DNA from: Haplosporangium gracile
Taxonomy: Eukaryota; Mortierellomycota; Mortierellomycetes; Mortierellales; Mortierellaceae
DNA: 64,000 nucleotides
Direction: 5' to 3'
Assembly (NCBI GenBank): GCA_015499985.1
Contig: JAAAUF010000004.1
Coordinates: forward strand, 1-64,000
In this document: positions 47,688 to 58,850 of the stretch, piece after piece
Numbering within the stretch: the first letter of the stretch is position 1
Layout: each line of letters starts with the position of its first letter
Position numbers and translations under genes: made by a program
The notes under the pieces: model-generated
What the model saw: the letters and a program-made list of their open reading frames with translations, nothing else
What the model was told of the DNA's origin: nothing
Database searches by the model: none

Positions 47688-49792
47688 ATGGCAAACCCCT
47701 CTGCCCATTTTGAGTCGGATCCATCGTCCTTCATGGCAGGCCAGAACACTACCACTACTTCAACCACCCCAGGAGGACACTCCTCTTACGGCAGCTACGG
47801 ATCGCTTTACGGCGCTATGAACTCGAGCATGAACTTTGGAGGCCCCTATCAACAAGCTGCAGGCCCCTCCACACCCCCAGTCCTCCCACCACTTCATTCT
47901 AACTCCTATGTTAACGCTCCAGGTAGCAGCGGAGGCAACGGTGGAGGTGGACCCTTATCGTCATCATCTTCTTCGGGAGGCGGAGATCTCGGATCATCGA
48001 TGGCTCCTTCCAACTCTGCAGGGGCGTCTCACGGCGGCGGACCACATGGACATGGAGGACACCATGGTGGACATGGAAATGGTGGACACAACTCTAGTAA
48101 CAGTGGTAATGGTAACAGTGCGGGTGGCGTAGGTACACCAACAGGAGCACAGACGTCGAACCCTTTGGACGACCCTTCGCGACGTAGCCTGGATGACCCG
48201 GATGGCCGGCGGTCAGGGCAATTACCACACCCACAGCAAATTTTGGATGATGCCGTTCAAAAAGGCGGAGGAGGAGGCGGCGGAGGGAATCAGTCGTATC
48301 AAAATCATCCACATTCGCCTCACCTACAAGGACATCAATCTGCGCCATTACAGCATCCTCAGACACCTCAGCATCCTCAGACTCCTCAGCAGCAGCAGCT
48401 CCAGAAGCAGCAGCAGCAGCAACAGTTGCAACGACAGGTTCATACTTCACACTTGCCATCAACAGCTCCTTCACCTTATCAGAACGTCCTATCTCACCAC
48501 ACAACGCCACAGCAGCAGCAACAACAATCATTACCCCAACTGATGCACTCTCAGTCGAACGGGAACTTATACGCTCAGCAACAGCAACAGCAACAATTGC
48601 AACAACAGCAACAGCGATACATGGATCCCATTATGGGTCGATCTCGCTCTGGAGAATACCCCTGGCCAACACAGCAGAATGCCATGATGCCTAACAACAA
48701 TAACAACAACCATCCTGGGTCTGCAGGAGGCGGTGGTGCCTCCAATGGTGGTGGACCTATTCGACACACAGTTGGCGCCCAGCAAAGCCGAGCAGTTGGA
48801 AATAAGCGGGGTCGAGACTTTGGAGCCATGGACCCCTCTGGTGGCAATGGTGGTAATATCGGCGGTCTGGCTGGTATGAGTGGTATGGGTATGAATACCT
48901 CGATGGGAGGGATGGCCGGACTGTCCGGGATGAACCCCATGGGAGGCAATGGTAGCGGTGGTGGAAACGATAACCGTATTGGGTGGGGAGGCATGGTTGG
49001 CGCCGGAGGCAACCCCTATGATAATCATCACTATGCACAACAACAGCAACAGGTACATTCGCATGGACTGCAGCAACAACAACAATTTAGTCATCTCCAG
49101 CAACAACAGCAACAACAACGCATGGGAGGCCCCCATGGAGGAAGGATGGTCGGCGGACCTATGGGTGGTGGGCCTATGGCTGGAATGGCGGGAATGGCAG
49201 GTATGACGGGGATGGCAGGCATGGGCATGGGCGGCATGGGTGGCATGGGTGGTTTTGGAGGGATGGGCGGTATTGGAGGTATGCCTGGAGGTGGTCCTGG
49301 ATTGCATGGTAATTTGGGACCCATGTCCAAGAAGAAGATCAAGAAGGCAGCTGCCCCTATCATCAAGGATAAGAACTGTCCCAAGCGGCCACGGAATTCG
49401 TACATTTTTTTCACGCTCATGAAGAGGTAAAAGCCATTCTTCTTCTTTTGTTCTCAAGCTTGTTATCTTACATTCCTCTTTATCCATAACGTGCGCTAAC
49501 GCGTCCTTTTCATCTTTTTTTTGCCTTCGACATTCTTTTCACTCTCAGGGATGATATCAAGAAGAAGCATCCGGGATTCAAGCCGACAGAGATTACAAAG
49601 ATGCTTGGTGAGGAATGGCAAAAGCTGTCCGAGACCGAGAAGGAGTCGTACGGATCCATGGCCGAGGATGATAAGAAGCGCTACCAGACAGAAATGGAAG
49701 AGTACGATTCCTCCAACACGGGCGGTCCTATGCCTGGAGGTGGCGGTAACAGCGGTGGCGGGCATGGAATGATGGAGAACATGGGCTGGTAG
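47688..49792 (+). CDS. HMGB/NHP6-like HMG-box protein with long Q/G/M-rich N-terminus
   Basis: The product, 660 aa, probably binds and bends DNA in chromatin. Exons are 47688-49426 and 49549-49792; the intron falls inside the HMG box (codon AG|G). The box at about 561-632 reads CPKRPRNSYIFF, KKKHPGFKPTEITKMLGEEW and KLSETEKESYGSMAEDDKKRY, the abundant non-sequence-specific HMGB/Nhp6 type. Everything before it is low complexity: Gly/Ser/His-rich to ~190, then poly-Gln blocks around 220-310 and 450-490, and a Gly-Met zone at about 494-541. Yeast Nhp6 is only ~95 aa, so this is a greatly extended form, suggestive of a transcription co-factor. The basic KKKIKKAA stretch before the box may act as a nuclear signal. 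Asn/Gln blocks are coded by CAACAG-type repeats and may vary in length between strains. Confidence 0.85.
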
Positions 49793-50356
49793 TTATTGTA
49801 GTGCAGTGTAATAGACAGCTGAAACAGAAATGCAAGTATGAAAAAATGAAACAAATGCAAAACAAACATTAAAATGGGACATGTCACTCGCAACTCGGTT
49901 ATCGTTGTAGTTATAGAAGTAGCTCGCCTGAAGGTCGCGAGCAAGATGCCCATCAAAAAATTCTCGTTTCCAGAACGTCGCTCAGGGAGTGAGTAGCCAA
50001 ATGACCGTCCATTCTACATTCATACGGTGCCTATTCGAACAAAAACTAACAAAGGAGCAAATGACAACTTACCTCGATTTGCCTTTCATTTTTTTCATTT
50101 TTTCATTTTTTCATATTTTTTTTTTTCATTTTAAGGGGCATTATGATTGTTACGAGAAGATTGCTGTAACAAAAATTCATGTACTGAATGGATCCATTAA
50201 AATTCGCCACCAAAAAAATTCGAGTGCGGATGCTGATAATTATTCAGAAAACAGTTTGCCGAAAAATTTAAATGTTAAAATCACATCTCTCCTCTGTTTC
50301 CATCAACCAACGATTGCGCTCATTCTCCACACACACACACCCATTCGAAACTCGTC
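49793..50356. other. AT-rich intergenic
   Basis: The 0.56 kb between the HMGB-like and coiled-coil genes is strongly AT-rich, with imperfect TTTTTCATTTTTTCA repeats at about 50085-50130. No gene was seen. Confidence 0.55.
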
Positions 50357-51385
50357 ATGGAATCATCAACACGGAAGACACTCCTGGGGCCTGTCCGCAC
50401 ATTGACGGAGACTGTCCAGACACTGACGACGAGAATCAAACGAACAAAAGCCAAAAACCAAGAACTGAAGGATACAATCTCACTAATAGAAGCCGAAAAC
50501 CAACAGTTGAGGGAGACAGTCGCACGAACAGAGGCCAAAAACCAACAACTGGAAGAAACAGTCGCACGAACAGAAGCTAAAAACCATCAATTGACGGAGA
50601 CAATTGCACGAACAGAGGCTAAAAACTATCAACTGACGGAGACAATCGCACGAACAGAGGCTAAAATCCTTCAACTGACGGAGAGAGTCGCACGAACAGA
50701 AATCAAAAACCAACAACTGACGGAGGGAGTCCGCCACCTGGATAACATTGTCGAGGAGCAAGCACAGCATATTACCAATCTTCAAGCCCGTCCAGTCCGC
50801 CAACCACATCCAACTGCTCCCCAACGACAAGTCTCGCCTGATAATAATGAAAGAGAGGATCACAGGGCGAAGGAGGAGGAGGTGGATGAGACACTTGGGT
50901 TGGTAGTAGGAGAGGCTCAGGGTGAGGATGTTGTAATGGAGGAAGACGAAGCATATGCTGACAGGCACTCTCTTCTATTTAAGGACACGGTTGTGGACAC
51001 GACCTTTGATCTCGTGGCCCATTCATGCAATCAGCCAGCCTCTGCCGATATCTCTGCCGCTATTGCCGCTGACGTTGCCGATACATACCCATCGTTCCCC
51101 AAATCGTTTCGTCCCATCTTCCGCAGGTGGATCAGATCAGAGGCCGATCGACCTTCAGTGTGGGCACTCGAAACTAGCCATCCCCTCTGGCGCCGTCGCT
51201 TTACTGCAGCCCGCCAGACTACTTTCTCTCGGGAGAAGAAGGTTATGAGACGGTTCCTGAATCTGGTTCGAGACGCTGATCCTGCTAGTCCGATTCGTAC
51301 TCGAGTGAGGATGGCAGTACGCAGCGTTGAGAGAGAGATTCAAGAGGCGGGAACTCTTGCCCAGTTTCTCAGTACCTTTGACTAG
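50357..51385 (+). CDS. Periodic coiled-coil protein with Gcr1_C-like C-terminus
   Basis: An intronless 342-aa protein. From Leu9 to Leu121 a Leu recurs every 14 residues (9, 23, 37, 51, 65, 79, 93, 107, 121), and four residues after each Leu stands Val or Ile. Asn lies three residues before most of them. The unit is LxETxARTEAKNxQ, two heptads with core positions Val/Ile, Thr, Asn, Leu. This predicts a long parallel coiled coil with polar Asn layers. A Pro-rich and acidic linker (about 145-215) follows. The C-terminal ~100 residues (FRRWIRSEADRPSVWALE, HPLWRRRFTAARQTTFSREK, and TLAQFLSTF) have the Trp/Arg spacing of the GCR1_C DNA-binding domain, a domain related to Crypton recombinases. That match is from memory and moderate. 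A dimeric DNA-binding protein is the inferred role. Confidence 0.7.
   Translation: MESSTRKTLLGPVRTLTETVQTLTTRIKRTKAKNQELKDTISLIEAENQQLRETVARTEAKNQQLEETVARTEAKNHQLTETIARTEAKNYQLTETIARTEAKILQLTERVARTEIKNQQLTEGVRHLDNIVEEQAQHITNLQARPVRQPHPTAPQRQVSPDNNEREDHRAKEEEVDETLGLVVGEAQGEDVVMEEDEAYADRHSLLFKDTVVDTTFDLVAHSCNQPASADISAAIAADVADTYPSFPKSFRPIFRRWIRSEADRPSVWALETSHPLWRRRFTAARQTTFSREKKVMRRFLNLVRDADPASPIRTRVRMAVRSVEREIQEAGTLAQFLSTFD
50381..50731 (+). repeat. Coding 42-bp tandem repeat (14-residue units)
   Basis: The middle units (about 50500-50700) are nearly identical at DNA level (ACAGAGGCTAAAAA, CAACTGACGGAGACAAT), while the outer ones are diverged. This indicates growth by tandem duplication of a 42-bp unit in frame. 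Confidence 0.85.
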
Positions 51386-51740
51386 CTTCTTTAATTCTTG
51401 CCTTTTTTTTTTTTTCCTTTTTTTTTCCCTCAACAATCCTTTTAGTTCGCCATGCTGCTTGCAATCTCGCGTGAAAAAGACGCAGTAATTATTGCGGCAG
51501 CAACGTGATTGTAAGAAGTTATTCCCAGGTGTACGGAAACAAAGCATCGAAGCAATAAAGAGGAATAGAATACCAAGGGGGTCAAGAACTATGATATGGG
51601 ACATTCTTCGATGTTCAACTTACCGCCGCGCGGTCAGGACGACCTTTCTGTTTATGAATCAATTTTGCAGACAAAAAAAAAAAAGGCACAGATCAGGACC
51701 CATGTTGCAAACTAAAGACCAGTTAACATGCTACCAAGGA
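51386..51740. other. Convergent intergenic
   Basis: The 355 bp between the coiled-coil gene and the dehydrogenase-like gene, which end toward each other, hold poly-T and poly-A tracts and no gene. Confidence 0.55.
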
Positions 51741-53289
51741 TTAGTAGGCCATGCCAGAGAGACGGACAGGGCGCTCGGAGTGGTAGTGAGGCACAGTCGG
51801 ATCCGCGGTCGAGCGACCCTGTTGAGCCATTACTTGCTTGCTCAGGTCCATAATCTTGTGGGCAAACTTGTTGGCGTTGACCATGTACGATTCCATCGTT
51901 CCCAGTGCTAATAGAAAGAAAGTTCGCATGAGTAGCAAGGGGAGAGCAAAAGGATCAAGGAGAGGGATCTAGGTTAGCACACGCCGAAGCCAGAAATATA
52001 AAAAAAAAGAAAAAAAAAACGAGATGAAAAATCCCTCAAGAGAGTTATGGCGAGAGGTAGTAATAAAAACTTACAATGCTGAGGGACGAGTACCATATTC
52101 TCGACACCAAGTCGTCGCAGCTGATCACGCCAGGCGAGTCGTCGCCTCTGGATAGCAGTCGAAGGACGACCATAGCGACCAGTCTTGAAGCAGGCATAGT
52201 CTTCAGTTGAGTAGCCCTCATCTCGAATCTCCTCCTCCAAAATCGCCTCCTGTGTCTGACCATCCACCTCATTACACTCGTCAAAGTCGCTCGAGGGCAC
52301 AACGATAGCCACACCACCCAACTGGATAGGCTTCTCTGTCTCCGAGGCTGGGGTAACAGCCTTCTCGAGCCAGTTCAAGAATTTTTTAGTTCGCTGGCCA
52401 TCATCGTCTCCAACGCTGGTATGAATCAAGATCTGTCCCTCAAGAGACTTGCGGACCTGGACCGAGGCAGGGTTGCTGAGGAGGTCCTGGTCGTCAAGGA
52501 TGACCATAAAGTCTGCCTGCTGGGCGACGGTGGTAAGGTCCTTGACGTTGGTGGTGCGACCGTAGGTCATCATATGGAGTTGCGGGGTATGGGCGACGAC
52601 GCGCATGCCAAGAGCCTGGGCGAGAATGCCGGTTTGGTGGCCACAGACCTGGTTGGATTCAACTCCGAGCAGTCCCAGGGTCTTGTTGCGGACCTCGTGG
52701 CAGTTGGTGTGGTCCTTGTTCCAAACACCGTTATGAGCCTGGCGAGAGCGGCTGAGGAGCTGACGGGAAAGGATGATGGTCAGCGAGAGGCAGAGCTCAC
52801 TGACAGCATAAGGCGAGGGAGTCGAGTCCAATGCCAAAACAGGGATCTATAGGTGGAAGATATTGGGGTGGGTAGGGAATAGAATTCAAGTATACTGAGG
52901 TTAGTGTCCAATGCGGGGTTATTTTTGGGGATGTGGTGTCTTGTGTCCGTTGAATATGTGTGTTGTTCCAATTGAAAAATAGGTTCACTTGCATGGCTGA
53001 TAGTGAGGGCCGAGGCAACACCGGCCTCGAAACAAGCAATAGCGTGGAGGCGAGAGGTGGGCCAGTAGGAGAGCAAGTAGGAGATGATCTCGGCGGTCTT
53101 GCGGGTGCGGATGGCGATGAGATTGCAGTAGCTCATGCGGAGCTGGATCTCGGCGTAGGAGGCCTTGTGGGCGTCGAGGAACTCGAGTTGGATTCCGCCC
53201 GAGGCAAGGATATCCTTGCAGGACTGAGGGAGGTCATCGAGGATGAGCATCGTCGGGCGGAGGGTGGTGTCGAAGGAGGAGAAAGGCAT
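51741..53289 (-). CDS. D-3-phosphoglycerate-dehydrogenase-like protein, catalytic motifs lost
   Basis: The product, 411 aa, follows the SerA/Ser3 dehydrogenase layout. Exons are 53289-52993, 52846-52075 and 51907-51741; intron 1 uses a GC donor (GCAAGT). Landmarks kept: IACFEAGVASA in place of the usual GTN block, IPVLALDSTPSPYAVSEL, HNGVWNK, EVRNKTLGLLG and QALGMRVVAHTP. Landmarks lost: the NAD-binding GxGxxG reads GVESNQVCG (160-168). The NxSRG loop with the substrate Arg reads HTSVG (Val244). The DVxxxEP segment with the catalytic Glu is unrecognisable, and TPHIGG reads VPQHSLGT. The family is normally the first enzyme of serine synthesis. This copy is probably a non-catalytic homologue, perhaps regulatory or binding another ligand. 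The frame is open throughout, so it is not an obvious pseudogene. Confidence 0.78.
52847..52992 (-). other. GC-AG intron in the dehydrogenase-like gene
   Basis: Minus-strand sequence CAT|GCAAGTGAAC ... CACCTATAG|ATCCC joins TISH to IPVLALD in phase 0. The nearby GT (one codon phase off) would put the next exon out of frame, and continuing without splicing loses the family match. GCAAGT is the classical GC-donor consensus. Confidence 0.65.
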
Positions 53290-54494
53290 TGTCGTTGAGG
53301 GTGGTGGGGCAATATGATGTGTTATGTGTGTATGTATGTGTATGTTTATGGGTATGTATAAGTGAGTGAAGAGTAAATGCAAAGAGGAGGGATGATGATG
53401 AGGGAGAGTAAGTGGAGAGAGTAAAGGAGCGAAGAAGTGAGAATCAGCCCCATCACTTTTTTATTATTATTTTTTTGTCGCCTGCATAATATTTAGATCA
53501 GTCTCGTGCCTGTCTGTGCCTGGATTGCGCACAGGGAGAGCCTTTTCTTTAGCTGTGAACGTTGCCTGCTTGACTACTTGTGTGCTTGTTTGTCTGTCTG
53601 TTTGTTTGTTGCCTGCGCCTGGGGTGGGTTCATTTGCAGCGGGAGAGAGTCGTGTGCCCTATTTCTTTTTCTTTGTGTTCCGTAGATGTCTAACCCATTC
53701 ATGGTTTTATCAACATGAGAGCGAGATGGGATGGAGAGAAAAGACAGAGAGGTTTGAGTGGTGCGAGACACTAAAAGGGTTGCTTTTGAGTAACAAGCAA
53801 GAGACAGGAAGAGAACAAGAAAGAAAAAAAAAAGGTCAACGCCGCTTTTCTTCTCCACAGTTGATGTACAAGGGAAAAAAAACAGCAACTGAGAACATTC
53901 CTTCGTGTCCACATATCATGTAAAGAGAGAGAAAAACAGACAGCATCGACGAAGAGATATACCATTGGATGTGCATCGCAGGCACGGATACACCCTCTTA
54001 CGATTTGATAAGATAGTCAGGCACCTTCTGCCCCTGCTCCGTTCTGTCAATGGCTGCAACTCGACCCAAGCCAGCGAGACACCACTGGTGAAAGAAGAGG
54101 GCTCTTCTGAGCAACAAATTCGTCATTTGGCAGAACTTCTTGCAAGCGAGTCAAATAATTGGACACCACTCTCCGGTGACACACCCTGCAACAGACTAAC
54201 AGGCTGCAGGTGATGGCTGCTCTTGCTTCCTCCTCACTTTCTTCTCTTCTTCTTCACTCATCTTTGCCCCTTTCTCTCTTCTTCTTCTTTACTTCTTTTA
54301 CTTTCCAAGACTTTCCTTCGAACAATCATCCCTTCTCCTTTTACTCATTCACTCACAGATATTACTTCACAAGAACTTTCTTTCTCGTCCGCCACACTGT
54401 ATTAACTTTCCACAACCCTACACTCACCCTTTCACCCTCCCCCTTTCCCTCCAAACTGGACTCCTTCAACACTCGTCGCTTCAACACTCCGCCA
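53290..54494. other. 1.2-kb divergent intergenic (dehydrogenase-like / DUG3)
   Basis: No gene was recognised. The left part has GT/TATG-rich sequence (53315-53355) and the right part (54215-54480) is CT-rich, both probably promoter regions of the two divergent genes. Confidence 0.5.
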
Positions 54495-56628
54495 ATGTGC
54501 CGCATGCTACTCTACAAGGGCAATCAGCCCATCCAGCTGGCCCATGTACGTTCCTCTCCTTCTCATTGCTGCTGATTCATCCCAAATGCTCTTTCACATT
54601 CAGCTAACTTATTCCTTTGACATTCGTTTCTCTCACCCTGCATACAATCGTAGCTCTTGACAAAACCCGCCCACTCAATCATCAACCAGTCCTTCGACTC
54701 GAGGCTGCGTCTCGACACACGGAGACCTATCAATGGTATGCATCGAAACAACAACGTGGAGTAACAGTTCCACCATCCATGCAGAGTATGGCGTATGTAT
54801 GGCTCATAAGGAAAAGAATATTAATATTTGTTTATGTTTTCATTGTTGATCTATTCTAGGCGATGGCTTTGGAGTTGGTAAGGATGGATTCGCAAGGCTA
54901 ATACACACGCATTCATCACGGTGTCACCTATTCTATCGATGGGAGTCAAGGAGCACAACGGATTCTTGTCGGAGAGTGTGAGACTTTATAAAAACTGATG
55001 GTGTCCCCTATGGAGTGGAGTGAAGAAGAGAGAGAGAGATTGGAGGAGTTGTGTGGTTTTAAAAGGAGGTCTTTTCTTTACTCCTAATCCATCACCTTCA
55101 CCTCATCTCTTCTCTTTTGCCTCTATTGTCCCTTTGATCACGACAGGGTCCTTCTCTCTCCTCCACGGTTTTTGTTTACTTCCGGAATAGAAAAGAAGCT
55201 AATGGGTGAAAACAAACAGTTGATCTCAGGGATCAGCGACGGGGATGAATACATGCAAGCAAAAGGAAAACCAAGATAAACACTGGAAAACAAGAGACAC
55301 TATTGGGAGACTACCACGAACTGGGCAAGCGAACTGCCTCATTCATCTATTTGTTTCGTGCTTCTTTCGTTGACTTGTTTAGGATGGTATGAATCCGAGC
55401 CTGACCTGGAACTTGGAGCTGCTCCCTGTATTTTCACCTCCGTGACGCCTGCATGGAACAATATGAACTTGATTCGCCTTGCCGACAAGATCAAGAGTCC
55501 CCTCGTCTTTGCTCACGTCAGGGCATCGACCGCTGGATCCGTCTCAGAAAGCAACTGTATGACGCTACAATTTCTTTTTTCCGAACGCACGAAGTATATT
55601 AAAAGAATAATCGGACTATGCAATCAAAGGGAAAACAACTCACCCTTCATTGCTTCTTTGTTGCTAATAGGTCATCCATGGCAGTACGGACGACTCATGT
55701 TTATGCACAACGGCAACGTGGCTGACTTCAACCTGGTAAGAACAAGGACTTTCTTGGAAACATAAAGAAGCAATTGGACATTCGTGCTCCTTTCAAAAAA
55801 GTTTCCTCGCCCCCGTCTAACTATGTGTATGCACAACGTGTCTGTCCTTCCTTTGGACCATAGATCAAACGCAAAGTGCAAGAGTCATTGACGGATGAAA
55901 TCTTTTTGACGGTTAACGGAAACACAGATTCAGAATGGGCATTTGCCGTCTTTCTGAGCCAACTGAAGACCCCTCGCCAGGCAGAGCCCTTCTGCTATAG
56001 TGTCCTCAAGGAAGCCATGCTCAAGACCATCGCCAAGCTGAACGCATGGGGTAAAGAGGCCGGAACCACCGAGGCATCGATGATGAACTTTGCAGTCACG
56101 GATGGCGTCAGTGTCGTCTGCTCTCGGTATATCAGCTCAAGGACACTGGAGGCGGCCAGTCTGTATTTCTCGTCTGGTACAAGGTTTGAGAGCTACAAGC
56201 CAGGACACTACAGGATGATCAAGGCTGACAAGCGGGAGGATATTGTCGTCATTGCGTCGGAGCCCCTGACTTTCGAGAAGGCCGACTGGTTGACGATACC
56301 CACCAACACCCTGGTTGTCATCACGTCCAAACTTAATGTTCTCATGTACCCGATTGTCGATGAGTACCATAATCCTACACCCTTGGGTCGCGCACCGGAG
56401 CAGGCGATTGTTGCCGTTGTTCAGGGAGAGGGTCGTGGCGATGGAGCACGGGATCAGCGTCATCGGGAAGTGGTCTTTGTGGAAGATAATCGAACCATCC
56501 CCACAGTGCCAGCAGTGGATTCTCCTCGGCCTGATAAGGACCAGAGCACGTTGGGTCATTCTGAGTCAGCGACGAGGGATGCTCCAGCTCAAGCATTAAC
56601 AAGCACAGCGCCTGTCATGGTCGCTTAA
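54495..56628 (+). CDS. DUG3: DUG3-like class II glutamine amidotransferase (glutathione degradation)
   Basis: The product is 384 aa. Dug3 is the amidotransferase-fold subunit of the cytosolic Dug2-Dug3 enzyme that splits gamma-glutamyl bonds of glutathione. Six exons: 54495-54545, 54654-54735, 54860-54877, 55383-55556, 55671-55735 and 55864-56628, phases all consistent. The N-terminal nucleophile Cys2 (MCRMLLYKG) is present. Next come LLTKPAHSIINQSFDSRLR, RRPINGDGFGVGWY (through an 18-nt microexon), TSVTPAWNN, FAHVRASTAGSVSESNCHPW, FMHNGNVADF and GNTDSEWAFAVFL. These are the glutamine-binding and oxyanion motifs of class II amidotransferases and match Dug3 specifically. The last ~80 residues are a variable tail. 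The stop is 88 bp from that of the convergent methyltransferase. Confidence 0.93.
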
Positions 56629-56716
56629 TAGAAGAGTTTCTAATACACCCCATTGTACTTTTACAACCATTTTACTCGTACTGCATGTGTTTATAATTGT
56701 GTTTATTTTATGCTAT

Positions 56717-58085
56717 CTATGCTGAGAGATGCTCCTTGCGAACATATTCGCGCCAATGGTACAAGAATGTCGTCTCTCCATCCTCACGGCCCCACTCCTT
56801 TGCCTGACGACAGTCGATCAGACCCATTTTGTCCATCCAGAAATCAAAATCGGCAATCACGTCGGCGTGTGTCGTTCTGAGAGGAAACATGATATGGAAA
56901 GCGGGGCGACGTCGTTCATGTGGGATCTGTGTGTTGGCGGAGATGAGGTCCTTCTTGAGGTACTCGTCCACCACATGGGCGACCAACTCTGCATGCCCGT
57001 GATCGTAGACCACCTCGGCTCCGAGGATCAAATCCATGCGATCTGACTCTGTCAGTTCTTGACAGTCAGTCTCGTTGTCGGGCGCCGTACCTGAGGCTGA
57101 GGATGGTGCGACGTTATCGTACTCTGTTGACCGATAAGGAGTTGCTTTTGTATCCTGCTCTTGGTGTTTCTCATTGCCCTTATTCTGCCATGCGTTCCAG
57201 CGAAGCTTTCGTTTCCGAAGGATGTCACGCCAGTCCAGCAATTGAATATCGCACTTGCTGTCGAGATTATTGAGTTTGCTGTTGTGGTGGAGTGTCGAGA
57301 TGACGTTTGGGTGATAGTCTGAGAGGATGACTTTGGGACCCTTTGGGTTTGAGTAGAGTGCTGCTGTGAAGCCGACCAGTCCTGTACCGCTGCCGAGTTC
57401 CAAGATCTTTGGGAGAGGTAGTGTTGATGGAGGTGTGTTTGATAATGAGTCGCTTGTCCATGGTTCCAACTGGAGTACATCTCCTTGTGCAATATGTCTA
57501 TTTGAACAAAGGCGAAGATTGTCAGAGTATGCATTGAAATTGGCATTCTGCTGAAAAATGCTACATGCTGGACCATTTGCAAATTTACTTGGACAGGAGG
57601 TAGGCAGATCCAAAAGTCTTGAACCCTACATCACCACCCGTAAAACTCGGATCATGAATCTTCAACGACTGTGGGAGGATCGATCGAAAAGTCCAAGTCC
57701 TAGTCATGGCACCTGACGCAGCCCGTCCACAGAAATGGGCCACACAAGCTGAGACTCGCTCCGTCAACCGCTCGTTGTCCTGTCGATACTCCTTCTCCTC
57801 CACCGTCTCCTCCGTCAAAACCGTTCCGTCTTCGTTTTCTTCTTCTTCGGGTGGCGCAGTTTCTTCGAGCTTGACAAGGGTCTTGAAGAGCCAGTTCATG
57901 AGTGCCTGGTCTTCATCATCATCATCGTCATTTTGTTGAGAGTGGCAATAGGAGTCGATATCGTTTCCGTCCTGATCGAGCCCTTGGTCGATCCTGTCCT
58001 GGGAGTACTTGTATGCGATTCTGTCCTCGATTGTCTTGAGTTTAGCCAGTGATGCCGGTGGGAGGAGTGTCGATGTTGCAGTCAT
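56717..58085 (-). CDS. Class I protein-lysine methyltransferase, EFM2-like
   Basis: The product is 425 aa, of the Methyltransf_16 group. Exons are 58085-57589 and 57497-56717. The N-terminal ~125 residues are acidic and glutamate-rich (DDDDDEDQ, EETAPPEEEEN). The block LKIHDPSFTGGDVGFKTFGS, continued after splicing as AYLLSKHI, resembles the substrate/SAM-side motif of yeast Efm2, which methylates elongation factor 2 on Lys. ILELGSGTGLVGFTAA is SAM motif I; VILSDYHPNV and IQLLDWRDI follow, then ILGAEVVYDHGHAELVA as the post-motif. All class I elements are present. Target assignment (a translation elongation factor) is by family analogy. It is divergent from the GH20 gene. Confidence 0.8.
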
Positions 58086-58850
58086 GGTTCCTGTGGCGGT
58101 GAGGGTGCGTTGGTGAAGTGGTTGTTGAAGGAAGGGAGGACAGAGGTGATCGATCCTGGAAGGAGAAGCAAGTTTTTTTTTCTTTTTCTTTCAGTGGCTT
58201 TTTGACCTGCCTACTTTTTTCTAGCGAATCCCAGTGTGACTGGTCTCTGATCGCCCACCTGGGCTGCAAAAAGTTCATCATGATGCGTAGTGCAAAGCTT
58301 GGACCAACTACTGGAACCAACGACTCAAGAGACACTTCGCTCACACGGCACACCGCTGGTTGAGAGTGTGGGAGAAACCCACCGCCTTCTTCCTTCTTAA
58401 TCGCCTCTTTACTTCCTGCTCCTTCTTTGCTCCTTTCCTCCTCTTCACTTTCAAACTGCCCCCTTGCTTTCCTCCTGAGTGTCTTCTTCGATTCATCAAC
58501 CCTTCGCGCCACTTACAAAGAACAATAGGACAGAAACAACCTGTAAAACTTGCTTCCCCCCTTGGACAGTACCTTCTTTGGGTCCCCACTCCCAGGCGCC
58601 TTAACGTAACATTTTTAACTCTCACGACAGACAGCCCTTACCCTTGTCCTTCTCCTCCTCCTTCTCTAGCTTCCTTCTCTTCAACAGGAACATCCTTTCC
58701 CCCTTCCTCCCTCCTCACTCTGACACACTCCTACCACTCCTTCTTCGGGAAAACAAGGACAAACATAAGCTTACAAACTCTCGACTGACTCACCACCTTC
58801 TGAACTTGACTCATTGACGTCCCAGTCGGATTCAGGAATCAACACATGCA
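58086..58850. other. Divergent intergenic / shared promoter region
   Basis: This interval separates the start codons of the methyltransferase and GH20 genes. It is CT-rich on the plus strand from 58370 to 58760. No gene was seen. Confidence 0.5.

Noticed and set aside
48567..49487. 306-codon open frame antisense to the HMGB-like gene
   Set aside because: It is a mirror of CAG/GGN repeats on the sense strand (Leu, Thr and His runs) and carries no motif.
53315..53355. GT/TATG-rich run as telomeric or origin-like repeat
   Set aside because: Too short and irregular; ordinary microsatellite-like promoter DNA.
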